From assembly GCA_030150335.1 (NCBI GenBank), contig JASLGC010000082.1, positions 1-12,905 on the forward strand: DNA of 12,905 nucleotides, given 5' to 3'. The position numbers and the translations under genes are program-made. This document shows positions 12,893 through 12,905 of the stretch, in pieces (the first letter of the stretch is position 1; the number at the start of each line of letters is the position of its first letter). The stretch is from Flavobacterium sp. (GTDB taxonomy: Bacteria; Bacteroidota; Bacteroidia; Flavobacteriales; Flavobacteriaceae). Below the pieces are notes generated by a model. That model made no database searches. It was not told the DNA's origin and saw nothing but the letters and a program-made list of their open reading frames with translations.

Positions 12893-12905
12893 TTTGGATA
12901 ACGTA

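Overview
The window comes from a low-GC member of the Bacteroidota, most likely a flavobacterium (Flavobacteriaceae or Weeksellaceae; a Myroides- or Flavobacterium-like genome would fit, but this is inferred from protein style and not proven). Reasons: pyruvate dehydrogenase is encoded as pdhA followed by a double-lipoyl E2 gene with no E1-beta gene beside them; there is a lipoprotein M28 peptidase, a SprT-like protein and an MlaE/MlaF pair of typical Bacteroidota sequence; Shine-Dalgarno sequences are weak or absent; and several starts are preceded by boxes of the Bacteroidota TAnnTTTG type.

Layout. (1) 1-482, minus: the 5' 160 codons of an iron-type superoxide dismutase, cut by the window edge. 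(2) 483-1083: a 601-base AT-rich divergent intergenic region with a palindrome in the sod promoter area and two hairpins in the pdhA leader. (3) 1084-3723, plus: pdhA and pdhC (E1-alpha and E2 of pyruvate dehydrogenase), closed by a strong terminator. (4) 3882-7228, plus: a tight four-gene run of M28 metallopeptidase lipoprotein, short-chain dehydrogenase, SprT-like metalloprotein and GDP-mannose pyrophosphorylase (ManC), also closed by a strong terminator. (5) 7472-9921, minus: a family 2 glycosyltransferase, then an MlaE-like permease and an MlaF-like ATPase, with a terminator after the last. (6) 10044-11513, plus: a Wzx/MATE-like polysaccharide flippase, divergent from the glycosyltransferase. 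(7) 11514-11974: a 461-base non-coding stretch dense in short direct and inverted repeats. (8) 11975-12892, minus: an EamA/DMT-family exporter with its own terminator.

How the genes fit together. The window is mainly core metabolism (pyruvate to acetyl-CoA), oxidative-stress defence, and envelope work. ManC would supply GDP-mannose, the glycosyltransferase would add a sugar, and the flippase would move lipid-linked glycan across the inner membrane. The MlaEF pair probably drives lipid transport between membranes. Their cooperation is inferred from proximity only. I see no CRISPR array, rRNA or tRNA gene, insertion sequence, phage or obvious new defence system. The least explained sequence is the repeat-rich gap at 11637-11835, followed by the palindrome in front of the superoxide dismutase gene.
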